The notes under the pieces are model-generated. The model was not told the origin of the DNA and ran no database searches. It saw nothing but the letters and a program-made list of their open reading frames with translations. 64,000 nt of DNA from Ancylobacter amanitiformis (GTDB taxonomy: Bacteria > Pseudomonadota > Alphaproteobacteria > Rhizobiales > Xanthobacteraceae), in NCBI RefSeq assembly GCF_030814815.1, contig NZ_JAUSVR010000006.1, positions 62,001 through 126,000 of the forward strand, written 5' to 3'. The position numbers were made by a program, and so were the translations under genes. Of this stretch, positions 16,361-25,156 are shown piece after piece. How positions within the stretch are numbered: the stretch's first letter is position 1; each line of letters starts with the position of its first letter.

Positions 16361-19300
16361 ATGAACATCGCCCCTCCAGCCTCGACGCGTCTCGTCCCGA
16401 GGCTCGACCGGACCAAGCCGCTGCCGCCCTCCCTGCGCGCACGCGGCGTGACCGCGGTGCTGGGGCCGACCAATACCGGCAAGACCACTCTCGCCATCGA
16501 GCGCATGATCGGCCACTCCTCGGGGCTGATCGGCCTGCCGCTGCGCCTGCTGGCGCGCGAGGTCTATACCCGCCTCGTCGAACGGGTGGGGGCCGAGCAG
16601 GTCGCGCTCATCACCGGCGAGGAGCGCATCAAGCCGGCCAATCCGCGCTTCTGGGTGGCGACGGTGGAGGCGATGCCGCGCGACCTCGACGTCGCCTTCG
16701 TGGCGCTCGACGAGATCCAGATTTCCGCCGACCTCGACCGCGGCCACGTGTTCACCGACCGGCTGCTCAACCGGCGCGGGCGGGAGGAGACGCTGCTGCT
16801 GGGCGCGGCCACCATGCGCCCGCTGGTGGAGAAGCTGCTGCCGGGCGCCTCCATCCTGGTGCGGCCGCGCCTGTCCAATCTCAGCTTCGCCGGCGAGAAG
16901 AAGATCACCCGCCTGCCGCACCGCTCGGCCATCGTCGCCTTCTCGGCGGACGAGGTCTATGCCATCGCCGAATTGATCCGCCGCCAGCGCGGCGGCGCGG
17001 CGGTGGTGCTGGGCGCGCTCTCGCCGCGCACGCGCAATGCGCAGGTCGAGATGTACCAGAATGGCGACGTCGACTATCTCGTCGCCACCGACGCGATCGG
17101 CATGGGGCTCAATCTCGATGTCGACCATGTCGCCTTTGCCGGCGACGTGAAATTCGACGGCTGGCAGTTCCGCAAGCTGAACCCCGGCGAACTCGCCCAG
17201 ATCGCCGGCCGGGCCGGGCGCGCCCAGCGCGACGGCACCTTCGGCACGACCGGGCGCTGTACCCCGTTCGATGCCGAACTGGTCGAGCGGCTGGAAGCGC
17301 ACAGCTTCGATGCCCACCGGGTGCTGCAATGGCGCAACAGCGCGCTGGACTTCGCCTCCGTCGAGGCGCTGAATCGTTCTCTGGCGCAGGTTCCGCGCGA
17401 GGAAGGCCTGACCCGCGCGCCCACCGCCGAGGACGTGCTGGTGCTGGAGGCGCTGATGCGCGACCCCGCCATCCGCCGCCATGCGGTGGGGGCGGATGCG
17501 GTTGAAAGACTGTGGGAGGCCTGCCAGCTGCCGGACTACCGGAAGGTGTCGCCAGCCTCGCATTCCGACCTCGTTTCGACCGTCTACGACGATCTGATGC
17601 GCCATGGGCGTATCTCCACCGACTGGTTCGCCAAACAAGTGGCCTTGGCGGACCGAGCGGAAGGTGACATAGACACGCTGTCGGGACGAATTGCGCAGGT
17701 TCGCACGTGGACCTTCGCGGCGAACCGGCCGGATTGGCTTGATGACCCGGAACACTGGCGGGGTGTCACACGGCGTGTGGAGGACAGGCTTTCCGATGCT
17801 CTCCACGAGCGGTTGACCCACCGCTTTGTTGATCGTCGGACCAGCGTGCTGATGCGGCGCCTGCGAGAGAACGCAATGCTCGAAACTGAAATCACCAAGA
17901 CCGGCGACGTCGTCGTGGAAGGCCATGTGATCGGCCACCTGCTCGGCTTCCAGTTCGCCGCCGATACCTCCGCTGCCGGCCCCGAGGCCAAGGCCTTGCG
18001 CGCCACCGCCCAGAAAGCCCTCGCGGGCGAGATCGAGGCGCGCGCCGCGCGCCTGGCGGAAGGCGCGGACGATGCCTTCGTGCTGTCCTCGGATGGCACG
18101 CTGCGCTGGGTCGGCGAGCCCGTGGCCAAGCTGATCCCCGGCGACGAGGTGCTGGGCCCGCGCCTCAAGGTCATCGCCGACGAGCATCTGACCGGGCCGG
18201 CGCGCGACGCCGTGCAGGCCCGTATCGAGCTGTGGCTGAAGGCGCATATTGAGAAGCTGCTCGGCCCGCTCATCGTGCTCGGCAAGGCCGAGGACGTGGC
18301 CGGCATCGGCCGGGGCATCGCCTTCCAACTGGTCGAGACGCTCGGCGTGCTGGAGCGCCACAAGGTTGCCGAGGAGATGAAGGGTCTCGCCCAGGAGGCG
18401 CGCGCCGTGCTGCGCGGCCACGGGGTACGCTTCGGTGCCCACCACATCTACATTCCAACCCTGCTGAAGCCGGCGCCGCGCGCGCTCGCCGCCCAGCTCT
18501 GGGCGCTCAAGCATGGCGGCCTGCAGCAGAAGGGGCTCGACGAGCTGCCGCATCTGGCGGCCTCCGGGCGCACCTCGATTCCGGTCGATCCGGAAATCCA
18601 GAAGGGCCTGTACCGCGCGGTCGGCTTCCGCGTGGCCGGCGAGAGGGCGGTGCGCGTCGACATTCTGGAGCGTCTGGCCGATCTCATCCGCCCGGCGCTG
18701 GCCTGGCGGCCGAACACCTCCGGCGAGAAGCCGGCCGGCGCCTTCGACGGCGGCGGCTTTGTCGCCACCGTCGCCATGACATCGCTGGCCGGCTGCGCGG
18801 GCGAGGATTTCGCCTCGATCCTGCGCTCGCTCGGCTATCGCATGGAACGTCGCCCGGCACCTGTCGAGGCTGCCCCGGTCGAGGCGGCGCCGGTCGAGGT
18901 GGCGCCTGTCGAAGCCGCGCCCGCTGAAGCCGTTCCTGCCGCGGAAGACGCGGCAACCGATACTACCGCCGCCGACCTCGCCGAAACCGAGGCCCCCGTT
19001 GTCGAGGCCCCCGTCGTCGAAACTGCCATCGTCGAGACCGCCATCGTCGAGACGTCGACGGACGCGGCGGCGGTCACGGCGGGTGCCGATGTCGCGTTCG
19101 ACCAGACGGTCGAGCCGGCGCTGGAGCCCGAGGCTGTCGCCGAGATCGTCGCGGCACGCATCGAACCTGCCCCGGAGGCGGCGCCGCTGGCCGATGCCGC
19201 CGGGATCAGCGGGGAGGTCTTCACCGATCCGGTGTTCGACCAGACCGTGGAGCCGGCTCTCGAGGCCGAGCCCGCGGCCGATTCCCCGTCCGCCGGGCCG

Positions 19301-20008
19301 GCGGAAGCCGCTTCGGAAGACGGGCCCGCGCAAGAAGTGGCCGCGCAAGAAGTGGTCTTGGACGAAGCGACCGTGGACGAAGCCGCCGCGCCGGACGCGG
19401 TTGCGCCGCCGGCGGTTCCGGCCGAGCCGGCCATGATCGAGGTGTGGCGTCCCGGTCGTCCGCCGGGACAGCACCGTCCCGCGCAGCACCGCAAGGGCGG
19501 CCAGCAGGGCCGGCCAGGTCAGCGTGCCGAGAATAACACGCGCGCCGACAACGCCCCGCGCGGGGAGGCCGCACCGGCTGCCGCAGCGGGCGAGGACGGC
19601 ACGCGGCGCGAGCGGCCGGAAGGCGAGCGCGGTCGTCGGCCTCCGCGCGACGAGCGGCGGACCGAGGGACGTGGCGAGCCGCGTTCCGAAGCTCGCACGG
19701 ATGGCCGTGAGCGTCGTCCCGAGGGCGGCGATGCCGGGCGTCCCGCCCGCGAACCGCGCCCTGAGGGCGGCAAGCGCGATGACAATCGCCGCGACGACAA
19801 CCGCCGCAATGACGGGCGCAAGGAATTCGGCAACCGCGAGCAAGGCAATCGCGACCATGCCGGCCGTTCCAGCCGTCCGGCGCCGGATCGCTTCACCGCC
19901 GGCCCGCGCCCCGACACCCGTCGCGACAAGCCGGTGGACCCCGATTCGCCCTTCGCCAAGCTGCTGGCACTGAAGGCCCGCATGGAGGCGGAGAAGAATG
20001 GCGGCTGA
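16361..20008 (+). CDS. SUV3-like DEAD/DEAH-type RNA helicase with long disordered C-terminal tail
   Basis: 1215 aa. Walker A GPTNTGKT is at residues 35-42, the DEIQ box (VALDEIQISADLD) near 117, motif VI-like GRAGRAQRDG near 285, and the all-alpha SUV3 region runs to about 820. This is the bacterial relative of the mitochondrial degradosome helicase SUV3, an ATP-dependent RNA/DNA unwinding enzyme common in alphaproteobacteria. Residues ~830-1030 are Ala/Pro/Val/Glu-rich repeats (VEAAP). Residues ~1030-1180 are Arg/Gly/Asn/Asp-rich (RRDDNRR-type), a likely RNA- or RNase-binding tail. ATG at 16361 starts just before the conserved domain. Codon use is unusually relaxed between about 17500 and 17900. 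Confidence 0.88.
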   Translation: MNIAPPASTRLVPRLDRTKPLPPSLRARGVTAVLGPTNTGKTTLAIERMIGHSSGLIGLPLRLLAREVYTRLVERVGAEQVALITGEERIKPANPRFWVATVEAMPRDLDVAFVALDEIQISADLDRGHVFTDRLLNRRGREETLLLGAATMRPLVEKLLPGASILVRPRLSNLSFAGEKKITRLPHRSAIVAFSADEVYAIAELIRRQRGGAAVVLGALSPRTRNAQVEMYQNGDVDYLVATDAIGMGLNLDVDHVAFAGDVKFDGWQFRKLNPGELAQIAGRAGRAQRDGTFGTTGRCTPFDAELVERLEAHSFDAHRVLQWRNSALDFASVEALNRSLAQVPREEGLTRAPTAEDVLVLEALMRDPAIRRHAVGADAVERLWEACQLPDYRKVSPASHSDLVSTVYDDLMRHGRISTDWFAKQVALADRAEGDIDTLSGRIAQVRTWTFAANRPDWLDDPEHWRGVTRRVEDRLSDALHERLTHRFVDRRTSVLMRRLRENAMLETEITKTGDVVVEGHVIGHLLGFQFAADTSAAGPEAKALRATAQKALAGEIEARAARLAEGADDAFVLSSDGTLRWVGEPVAKLIPGDEVLGPRLKVIADEHLTGPARDAVQARIELWLKAHIEKLLGPLIVLGKAEDVAGIGRGIAFQLVETLGVLERHKVAEEMKGLAQEARAVLRGHGVRFGAHHIYIPTLLKPAPRALAAQLWALKHGGLQQKGLDELPHLAASGRTSIPVDPEIQKGLYRAVGFRVAGERAVRVDILERLADLIRPALAWRPNTSGEKPAGAFDGGGFVATVAMTSLAGCAGEDFASILRSLGYRMERRPAPVEAAPVEAAPVEVAPVEAAPAEAVPAAEDAATDTTAADLAETEAPVVEAPVVETAIVETAIVETSTDAAAVTAGADVAFDQTVEPALEPEAVAEIVAARIEPAPEAAPLADAAGISGEVFTDPVFDQTVEPALEAEPAADSPSAGPAEAASEDGPAQEVAAQEVVLDEATVDEAAAPDAVAPPAVPAEPAMIEVWRPGRPPGQHRPAQHRKGGQQGRPGQRAENNTRADNAPRGEAAPAAAAGEDGTRRERPEGERGRRPPRDERRTEGRGEPRSEARTDGRERRPEGGDAGRPAREPRPEGGKRDDNRRDDNRRNDGRKEFGNREQGNRDHAGRSSRPAPDRFTAGPRPDTRRDKPVDPDSPFAKLLALKARMEAEKNGG

Positions 20009-20026
20009 TTGCGCCGCCCTTCGCTG

Positions 20027-20758
20027 ATGCCGGATGACGGGGCCGGTCGCCCCGCTCCGGACAAGGGGCCGGGAAGGCGCGCGGCGGGAGAACCGCCCGC
20101 CGGTGCCGGGTCCGGCATGGTGGCGAGGACGGCGGCGAGGGATGTCCGCATCCCGCCGCTCGCGCCCGGCATGCGCATCGGCCTGTATGGCGGCAGCTTC
20201 AACCCGCCGCATGCCGCCCATCGCGCGGTCAGCCTGCTGGCGCTCAAGCGCCTGCGGCTCGACAAGGTGTGGTGGCTGGTGACGCCAGGCAACCCGTTGA
20301 AGGACAATGGCCGGCTGCCCCCGCTCGGCGTGCGGCTGGCGCAGGCGCGGGCGATCGCCAACCATCCCGCGCTGGTGCCGACGGGGCTGGAGGCGGGGCT
20401 TGGCACGCGCTACAGCTTCGACACGGTGGCGGCGCTGGTGGCGCGGTTTCCGCAGGTGCATTTCGTGTGGCTGATGGGGGCGGACAATCTTGCCTCCTTC
20501 CACCGCTGGCAGCGCTGGCGCGATATCGCCGCGCGCGTGCCGATCTGCGTGGTGGACCGGCAGGGCTGCACCTTTCCCGCCATGGCCGCGCCGGCGGCGC
20601 TGGCGCTGGCGCCGTGGCGGCGCGAGGAGCACGAGGCGCCCCGCCTGGCGGGGATGAAGCCGCCCGCCTGGCTGTTCCTGCACGGGCTCAAATCGCCGCT
20701 TTCCTCGACCCAGTTGCGGGCAATGCGGGACAATTCGGGCGCCCTATCGCCCTCTTGA
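20027..20758 (+). CDS. nadD: Nicotinate-nucleotide adenylyltransferase
   Basis: 243 aa by the ATG at 20027; an ATG at 20117 would give 213 aa, closer to the usual 200-220. GLYGGSFNPPHAAH holds the (H/T)xGH-type nucleotidyltransferase loop, WLVTPGNPLK and FVWLMGADNLASFHRWQRW bind substrate, and SSTQLR near the end is the ISSTxxR motif. It transfers AMP to nicotinate mononucleotide in NAD synthesis. It starts 18 bases after the helicase stop and precedes rsfS and rlmH, the standard order in the group. The extra Pro/Gly-rich leader argues that the shorter start may be real. Confidence 0.92.
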   Translation: MPDDGAGRPAPDKGPGRRAAGEPPAGAGSGMVARTAARDVRIPPLAPGMRIGLYGGSFNPPHAAHRAVSLLALKRLRLDKVWWLVTPGNPLKDNGRLPPLGVRLAQARAIANHPALVPTGLEAGLGTRYSFDTVAALVARFPQVHFVWLMGADNLASFHRWQRWRDIAARVPICVVDRQGCTFPAMAAPAALALAPWRREEHEAPRLAGMKPPAWLFLHGLKSPLSSTQLRAMRDNSGALSPS

Positions 20759-20780
20759 TCGCGATAGCGGCAGCCGCCGG

Positions 20781-20824
20781 TTGAAAAACAGGCGGTTTTC
20801 GACATATCTTGAAATGGCATTAAC
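20781..20824 (+). promoter_or_regulatory. Candidate promoter with a CtrA-like box upstream of rsfS
   Basis: In the relatively A+T-rich gap after nadD, TTGAAA (20781-20786) and TATCTT (20805-20810) are 18 bases apart, a fair sigma-70-type pair. Overlapping the -10 is TTGA-N7-TTAAC (20809-20824), one mismatch from the CtrA consensus TTAA-N7-TTAAC. The position is suggestive only. Confidence 0.35.
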
Positions 20825-20889
20825 GGCAGGGGGGCTCCCTGACCGTGTTTCCTGCCAAAATGACGAGAGGATCTGGACCCCTGTCCAAC

Positions 20890-21300
20890 ATGGCGCTCTC
20901 CGCAGCCGCCCCCAGCCCGGCAGCTGCACCGGTTTCCGAGGCGTTCGACGCCGAGGAGATGCTGGCCCTCGTTCTGGCCCGTCTCGATGACGACAAGGCC
21001 GAGGACATCGTTCCCATCGAACTGCGCGGCAAGACCACCATCGCCGATTACATGGTGGTGGCGTCCGGCCGTTCCCAGCGCCATGTCGGCGCCATCGCCG
21101 ATCACCTTGTCGAGGCGCTCAAGGAGCGCGGCGTCAAGGGGGTCCGGGTCGAGGGCATGCCGGCCTGCGATTGGGTGCTGATCGATGCGAGCGATGTGAT
21201 CGTCCACGTCTTCCAGCCGGAAGTGCGAGGCTTCTACAACATCGAGAAGATGTGGTCGGGCGCGCTGCCCGCCGCCGCGCCGAAGCTGACGCGCGGCTGA
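20890..21300 (+). CDS. rsfS: Ribosomal silencing factor RsfS
   Basis: 136 aa from ATG 20890; GTG 20845 or ATG 20860 would add 10-15 residues. The DUF143 core [34 protein letters not shown], the [16 protein letters not shown] stretch and the terminal YNIEKMW are diagnostic. RsfS binds L14 on the 50S subunit and blocks joining of the subunits when nutrients are low. It is followed after 7 bases by rlmH. A candidate promoter precedes it. Confidence 0.93.
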   Translation: MALSAAAPSPAAAPVSEAFDAEEMLALVLARLDDDKAEDIVPIELRGKTTIADYMVVASGRSQRHVGAIADHLVEALKERGVKGVRVEGMPACDWVLIDASDVIVHVFQPEVRGFYNIEKMWSGALPAAAPKLTRG

Positions 21301-21307
21301 TCCGCGC

Positions 21308-21790
21308 GTGCGCCTCATGATCGTCGCCGTGGGCCGGCTCAAGGCCGGGCCCGAGCGCGAGCTGTGCGCGCGCTATGTCGACCGCACCGGCAAGAGCGGG
21401 CGCGCGCTGGGCCTTTCGGGGCCCGACATGCACGAGACGCCCGAGAGCGCGGCGCGCCGGCCCGAGGACCGCATGATCGAGGAGGGCGCGGCGCTCATCG
21501 CCGCCCTGCCCGAGGCGGCGACCGTCATCGCGCTCGACCCGCGCGGCCGCGAGGCCACGAGCGAGGAGATCGCCGCCGACATCGCCGCGCTGCGCGACCG
21601 GGGTGTCCGCGCGCTGGCCTTCCTGATCGGCGGGGCCGATGGCCTCAGCGACGCGGCGCGCGCGCGGGCCGATCGGCTCATCGCCTTCGGACGTGCCACC
21701 TTCCCCCATCAGCTGGTTCGGGTGATGATGGCCGAACAGCTTTACCGCGCGACCACGATTCTCTCGGGCCATCCCTACCACAAGGCCTGA
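21308..21790 (+). CDS. rlmH: 23S rRNA (pseudouridine-1915-N3) methyltransferase RlmH
   Basis: 160 aa SPOUT methyltransferase, starting with GTG at 21308 ([12 protein letters not shown]). The trefoil-knot motifs are complete: [24 protein letters not shown] for AdoMet binding, and the basic [27 protein letters not shown]-terminus that closes the dimer active site. It methylates pseudouridine 1915 in helix 69 of 23S rRNA. It is very probably co-transcribed with rsfS. Confidence 0.95.
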   Translation: MRLMIVAVGRLKAGPERELCARYVDRTGKSGRALGLSGPDMHETPESAARRPEDRMIEEGAALIAALPEAATVIALDPRGREATSEEIAADIAALRDRGVRALAFLIGGADGLSDAARARADRLIAFGRATFPHQLVRVMMAEQLYRATTILSGHPYHKA

Positions 21791-21820
21791 GGACAGACGG
21801 GGCGCGGTAACCCAACCTTA

Positions 21821-23221
21821 ATGATGCCGGCGTTCCTTCTCCTGATGCGCTTCCCACGGCCTGCCGCCCGTCGCCTGCCTCCCAGCTCACCCGTGCGGCC
21901 GCGCTGGCGCCGCGGGCTCGCCGTGTTGTGCGTGGCGGGCCTCGGTCTGTTCGCCGCGCCGCCGGCCTGGCCGCAATCGCCCCCGGCGGCGGATGGCGCG
22001 GCGGATGCCAGCGGCGAGGGTGCCGCGCCGCAGCAGCGCATCCAACAGCTCGACGCGGAGATGAAGGGCAGCGCCGCCGAGCAGGCGCGGCTGGCCAGCG
22101 AGATCGCCTCGCTCAAGGGCGATCGCGCCAAGCTGAACACCGCGCTCATCGACACCGCGCAGAAGGTGCGCGGGGTGGAGGGCAAGCTCGATGCCAGCGA
22201 GCAGCGCCTCGTCGAGCTCGGCCGCGAGGAGGCCGATATCCGCGAATCGCTCGATTCGCGCCGGGGCCAGCTGGCCGAGGTGCTCGGCGGCCTCGCGCGG
22301 CTCGGGCGCCGCCCCCCGCCGGCGCTGCTGGTGCGGCCGGACGATGCCCTGCAGTCGGTGCGCTCCGCCATTCTGCTCGGCGCGGTGTTGCCGGAGCTGA
22401 AATCGGAGACCGATCTGCTCGCCGGCGAGTTGCAGGCGCTGCGGCGGGTGATGCACGAGGCGGCCAGCGAGCGCGACGCTCTCGCAGAATTGAAAGCCTC
22501 GCTGGCGGAGGAGCGCCGGCGCACCAGCGCGCTGATCGAGCAACGCCAGGCCTCGCTGGAGGCGGGGGAAGCCGCGCTCAAGGACGAAGAGGCGCGCGCG
22601 GCCACGCTGGCGGCCGAGGCTGGCAATGTGCGCGAGCTGGTGGCCCGGATCGAGACCGAGGTGAGCGCCGCGCGCAAGGCCGCCGAGGCGGCCCGCGCGA
22701 GCGTGCCGAGCAAGGCGGATCAAGGCCCGGCGGCCCGGCTGGCGGCGCTGCAGAACCCGAGCCGCCTCTCCCCGGGCATTGCCTTTGACGAGGCCAAGGG
22801 GCTGCTGCCCATGCCCACCGCGGGCCCGGTGCTGAAGGCATTCGGTGCGGGAGACGCCTATGGCGGGCAGGAAAAGGGCATGACCTTCGGCACCCGGGCG
22901 GAGGCGCAGGTGTCCTCGCCGAGCGATGGCTGGGTGGTCTATGCCGGCCCGTTCCGCTCCTACGGACAACTATTGATCATCAATGCCGGCGGCGGCTACC
23001 ATATCCTTTTGGCGGGCATGGATAAGATAACGGTGGAATTGGGACAGTTCGTGCTCTCGGGCGAACCGGTTGCGGTCATGGGACAGGGGCCGCAACTCGT
23101 GTCGTCGGTTGGCCTTGGAACCGCCCAACCCATTCTCTATGTCGAGTTCCGCAAGGATGGAAACTCGATCGATCCAACGCCATGGTGGGCGACGAGCGAG
23201 AGCGAGAAGGCACGCGGATGA
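21821..23221 (+). CDS. envC: EnvC-like murein hydrolase activator (coiled coil plus degenerate LytM domain)
   Basis: 466 aa. An export signal (LAVLCVAGLGLFAAPPAWPQ) is followed by long coiled coils (about residues 65-320) and a C-terminal LytM/M23 domain (about 335-455). The zinc ligands are missing. Where active LytM enzymes have HxGxD, this protein reads EKGMTFGTRA, and the final HxH region reads ILYVEFRKDG. It is therefore more likely an amidase activator like E. coli EnvC than a peptidase. The start is uncertain among 21821, 21824 and 21845. A GTAA-N7-TTAA near-CtrA box (21807-21821) touches the first ATG, which would favour 21845 if functional. The stop overlaps the ctpA ATG. Confidence 0.87.
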   Translation: MMPAFLLLMRFPRPAARRLPPSSPVRPRWRRGLAVLCVAGLGLFAAPPAWPQSPPAADGAADASGEGAAPQQRIQQLDAEMKGSAAEQARLASEIASLKGDRAKLNTALIDTAQKVRGVEGKLDASEQRLVELGREEADIRESLDSRRGQLAEVLGGLARLGRRPPPALLVRPDDALQSVRSAILLGAVLPELKSETDLLAGELQALRRVMHEAASERDALAELKASLAEERRRTSALIEQRQASLEAGEAALKDEEARAATLAAEAGNVRELVARIETEVSAARKAAEAARASVPSKADQGPAARLAALQNPSRLSPGIAFDEAKGLLPMPTAGPVLKAFGAGDAYGGQEKGMTFGTRAEAQVSSPSDGWVVYAGPFRSYGQLLIINAGGGYHILLAGMDKITVELGQFVLSGEPVAVMGQGPQLVSSVGLGTAQPILYVEFRKDGNSIDPTPWWATSESEKARG

Positions 23222-24567
23222 TGCGTAAGACGTCAGTATTTCTCTTGGGCGCAGCTGTCGGCGCGCTGGTCGCGGTCGGCGCCGCTCAGCCGCGGCTGCT
23301 GCTGCAGCCCGGCCAGGCCATGGCGGCGGCGTCGGACACCTACCGCCAGCTGAACCTGTTCGGCGACGTATTCGAGCGCGTCCGCGCCGACTATGTCGAG
23401 AAGCCGGACGATTCCAAGCTGGTCGAGGCGGCCATCAACGGCATGCTCTCCTCGCTGGACCCGCATTCCACCTACATGGACGCGAAGGAATTTCGCGACA
23501 TGCAGGTGCAGACGCGCGGTCAGTTCGGCGGCCTCGGCATCGAGGTCACGATGGAGGACGGCCTGGTCAAGGTCGTCACCCCGATCGACGACACCCCCGC
23601 CGCCAAGGCCGGCGTGCTGGCTGGCGACCTTATCATCAAGCTGGATGACGAGGATGTGAAGGGTCTCACCCTGCAGCAGGCGGTTGACAAGATGCGCGGC
23701 GCGGTGGCGACACCGATCCGGCTCACCATCGTCCGCAAGGGCCAGGACAAGCCGCTCGTGCTGACGCTGACCCGCGACATCATCAACATCAAGTCGGTGC
23801 GCTCGCGCGTCGAGGATGGCGACATCGGCTATATCCGCGTCACCTCCTTCAGCGAGCAGACTGGCGAGGGCGTGAAGAAGGCGGTCGAAGACCTGACCAA
23901 GCAGATCGGCGAGGACAAGCTCAAGGGCTTCATCGTCGACCTGCGCAACAACCCCGGCGGCCTGCTCGACCAGGCCATCGACGTCTCCGACACCTTCCTC
24001 GACCGCGGCGAGATCGTCTCCACCCGCGGGCGCAACCCGGAAGAGACCGAGCGCCGCAATGCCCGGCCGGGCGACCTGGCCAAGGGCAAGCCGGTGATCG
24101 TGCTGGTCAATGGCGGCTCGGCCTCGGCCTCCGAGATCGTCGCCGGCGCGCTGCAGGACCACAAGCGCGCCACCATTCTCGGCTCGCTCTCCTTCGGCAA
24201 GGGCTCGGTGCAGACGGTCATCCCGGTCTCGGGCAATGCCGCGATCAAGCTGACCACCGCGCGCTACTACACGCCGTCGGGCCGCTCCATCCAGGCGAAG
24301 GGCATCTCGCCCGATATCGAACTGGTGCAGGACGTGCCCCAGGACGTGAAGGAGAAGGCCGAGGCCGCGGGCGTCGAGACCACGCGCGGCGAGGCCTCGC
24401 TCAAGGGCCACCTGAAGAATGGCGAGGACGAGAAGACCGGCTCGCCGGCCTATGTCCCGCCGGATCCGAAGGACGACACCCAGCTGAAGCTGGCCATCGA
24501 CCTGATGCAGGGTGTGCAGAAGAACGCCGCCTATCCGGCCGATCCCAAGGCCGCCGTGCCGAACTGA
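23218..24567 (+). CDS. ctpA: S41-family carboxy-terminal processing protease
   Basis: 449 aa. A membrane-export signal (VFLLGAAVGALVAVGAA) comes first, then a PDZ domain at about residues 100-170 (GGLGIEVTMEDGLVKVV) and the S41 catalytic part. By alignment spacing the active residues are Ser303 in GGSASASEI and Lys328 and Gln332 in SFGKGSVQ. Periplasmic CtpA trims C-termini of exported proteins and, in several Proteobacteria, peptidoglycan hydrolases. Its ATG overlaps the envC stop (ATGA), so the pair is translationally coupled, consistent with a joint job in wall remodelling. A strong terminator follows. Confidence 0.94.
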   Translation: MMRKTSVFLLGAAVGALVAVGAAQPRLLLQPGQAMAAASDTYRQLNLFGDVFERVRADYVEKPDDSKLVEAAINGMLSSLDPHSTYMDAKEFRDMQVQTRGQFGGLGIEVTMEDGLVKVVTPIDDTPAAKAGVLAGDLIIKLDDEDVKGLTLQQAVDKMRGAVATPIRLTIVRKGQDKPLVLTLTRDIINIKSVRSRVEDGDIGYIRVTSFSEQTGEGVKKAVEDLTKQIGEDKLKGFIVDLRNNPGGLLDQAIDVSDTFLDRGEIVSTRGRNPEETERRNARPGDLAKGKPVIVLVNGGSASASEIVAGALQDHKRATILGSLSFGKGSVQTVIPVSGNAAIKLTTARYYTPSGRSIQAKGISPDIELVQDVPQDVKEKAEAAGVETTRGEASLKGHLKNGEDEKTGSPAYVPPDPKDDTQLKLAIDLMQGVQKNAAYPADPKAAVPN

Positions 24568-24629
24568 TGCGGGACGACGGCGGTTCCCCCGCCGTCTCTC
24601 CTTCCTCGTGCATGTGATAAAAATGCCAC

Positions 24630-24665
24630 GGGCTCCGTTCTTTCACAGGAACGGGGCCCTTTTCC
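24630..24665 (+). terminator. Rho-independent terminator after ctpA
   Basis: Eleven-base stem GGGCTCCGTTC / GAACGGGGCCC (one G-U pair), an eight-base loop and TTTTCCTGT. It ends the envC-ctpA transcript and separates it from the small membrane protein gene at 24732. Confidence 0.88.
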
Positions 24666-24731
24666 TGTCCGGTCGCCTTAGTTACCCAATCTTGCCGCGA
24701 TCCCGCCTAGGTCCGATCCGAAAAGGGCATC

Positions 24732-25127
24732 ATGTCCAGTATCGAACCGCTGCAGATGATGCCGCTGATGAACGAGACGGACGCCCCGCTGGGGCGTGAC
24801 ACCGGGCAGGACAATGCCTGCTTCTGGGCGGCGGTGGCGATGTTCAGCCTGACCGGCGTCGCGGTCATCGCGGTGGCCGGTGTCTGGCTGGCCCTGCGGG
24901 AGCGGCCGGAGACGCAGGTGCGCAACCTGTTCGAGCGCGAAAACACGGCCGTCGTCGTCGACATGCCGACGCTGCGTCCCCATTACGATGATGGCGACGA
25001 TGAGGGCCCGGGCCCGGGTTCCTTCACCTTCCTCGACGAGGCCAATGGCGTGCACGAATTGGTGGAAGTCGTGCCGCCGGCGCGCCTGGGCGCGGCCGCG
25101 TCCGGCACACCGACTTTCGCGCGCTGA
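24732..25127 (+). CDS. Hypothetical single-pass membrane protein (possible relic of a polysaccharide deacetylase gene)
   Basis: 131 aa, function not recognised. The layout is a polar N-terminus with DAPLGRDTGQD, one strong membrane helix at about residues 32-54 (AVAMFSLTGVAVIAVAGVWLAL) and an acidic, Pro/Gly-rich periplasmic part. ATG 24732 is the only clear start. In related genomes the ctpA-rppH gap usually holds a divergent polysaccharide deacetylase (YibQ-like) whose N-terminus has a similar '(N/D)APLG' stretch before one helix. This small protein could be a remnant or a replacement, which is inference. The stop is followed by a short tandem repeat. Confidence 0.6.
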   Translation: MSSIEPLQMMPLMNETDAPLGRDTGQDNACFWAAVAMFSLTGVAVIAVAGVWLALRERPETQVRNLFERENTAVVVDMPTLRPHYDDGDDEGPGPGSFTFLDEANGVHELVEVVPPARLGAAASGTPTFAR

Positions 25128-25156
25128 GCGCCGGCCCGGATTTCGTCCCGACCCCG

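Noticed and set aside
16319-20683. Open frame of about 1450 codons antisense to the helicase and nadD
   Set aside because: It runs opposite three recognisable genes and has the composition of a third-position shadow.
22800-23200. Reading the C-terminal LytM domain of the EnvC-like protein as an active M23 peptidase
   Set aside because: The HxGxD and HxH zinc ligands are absent.
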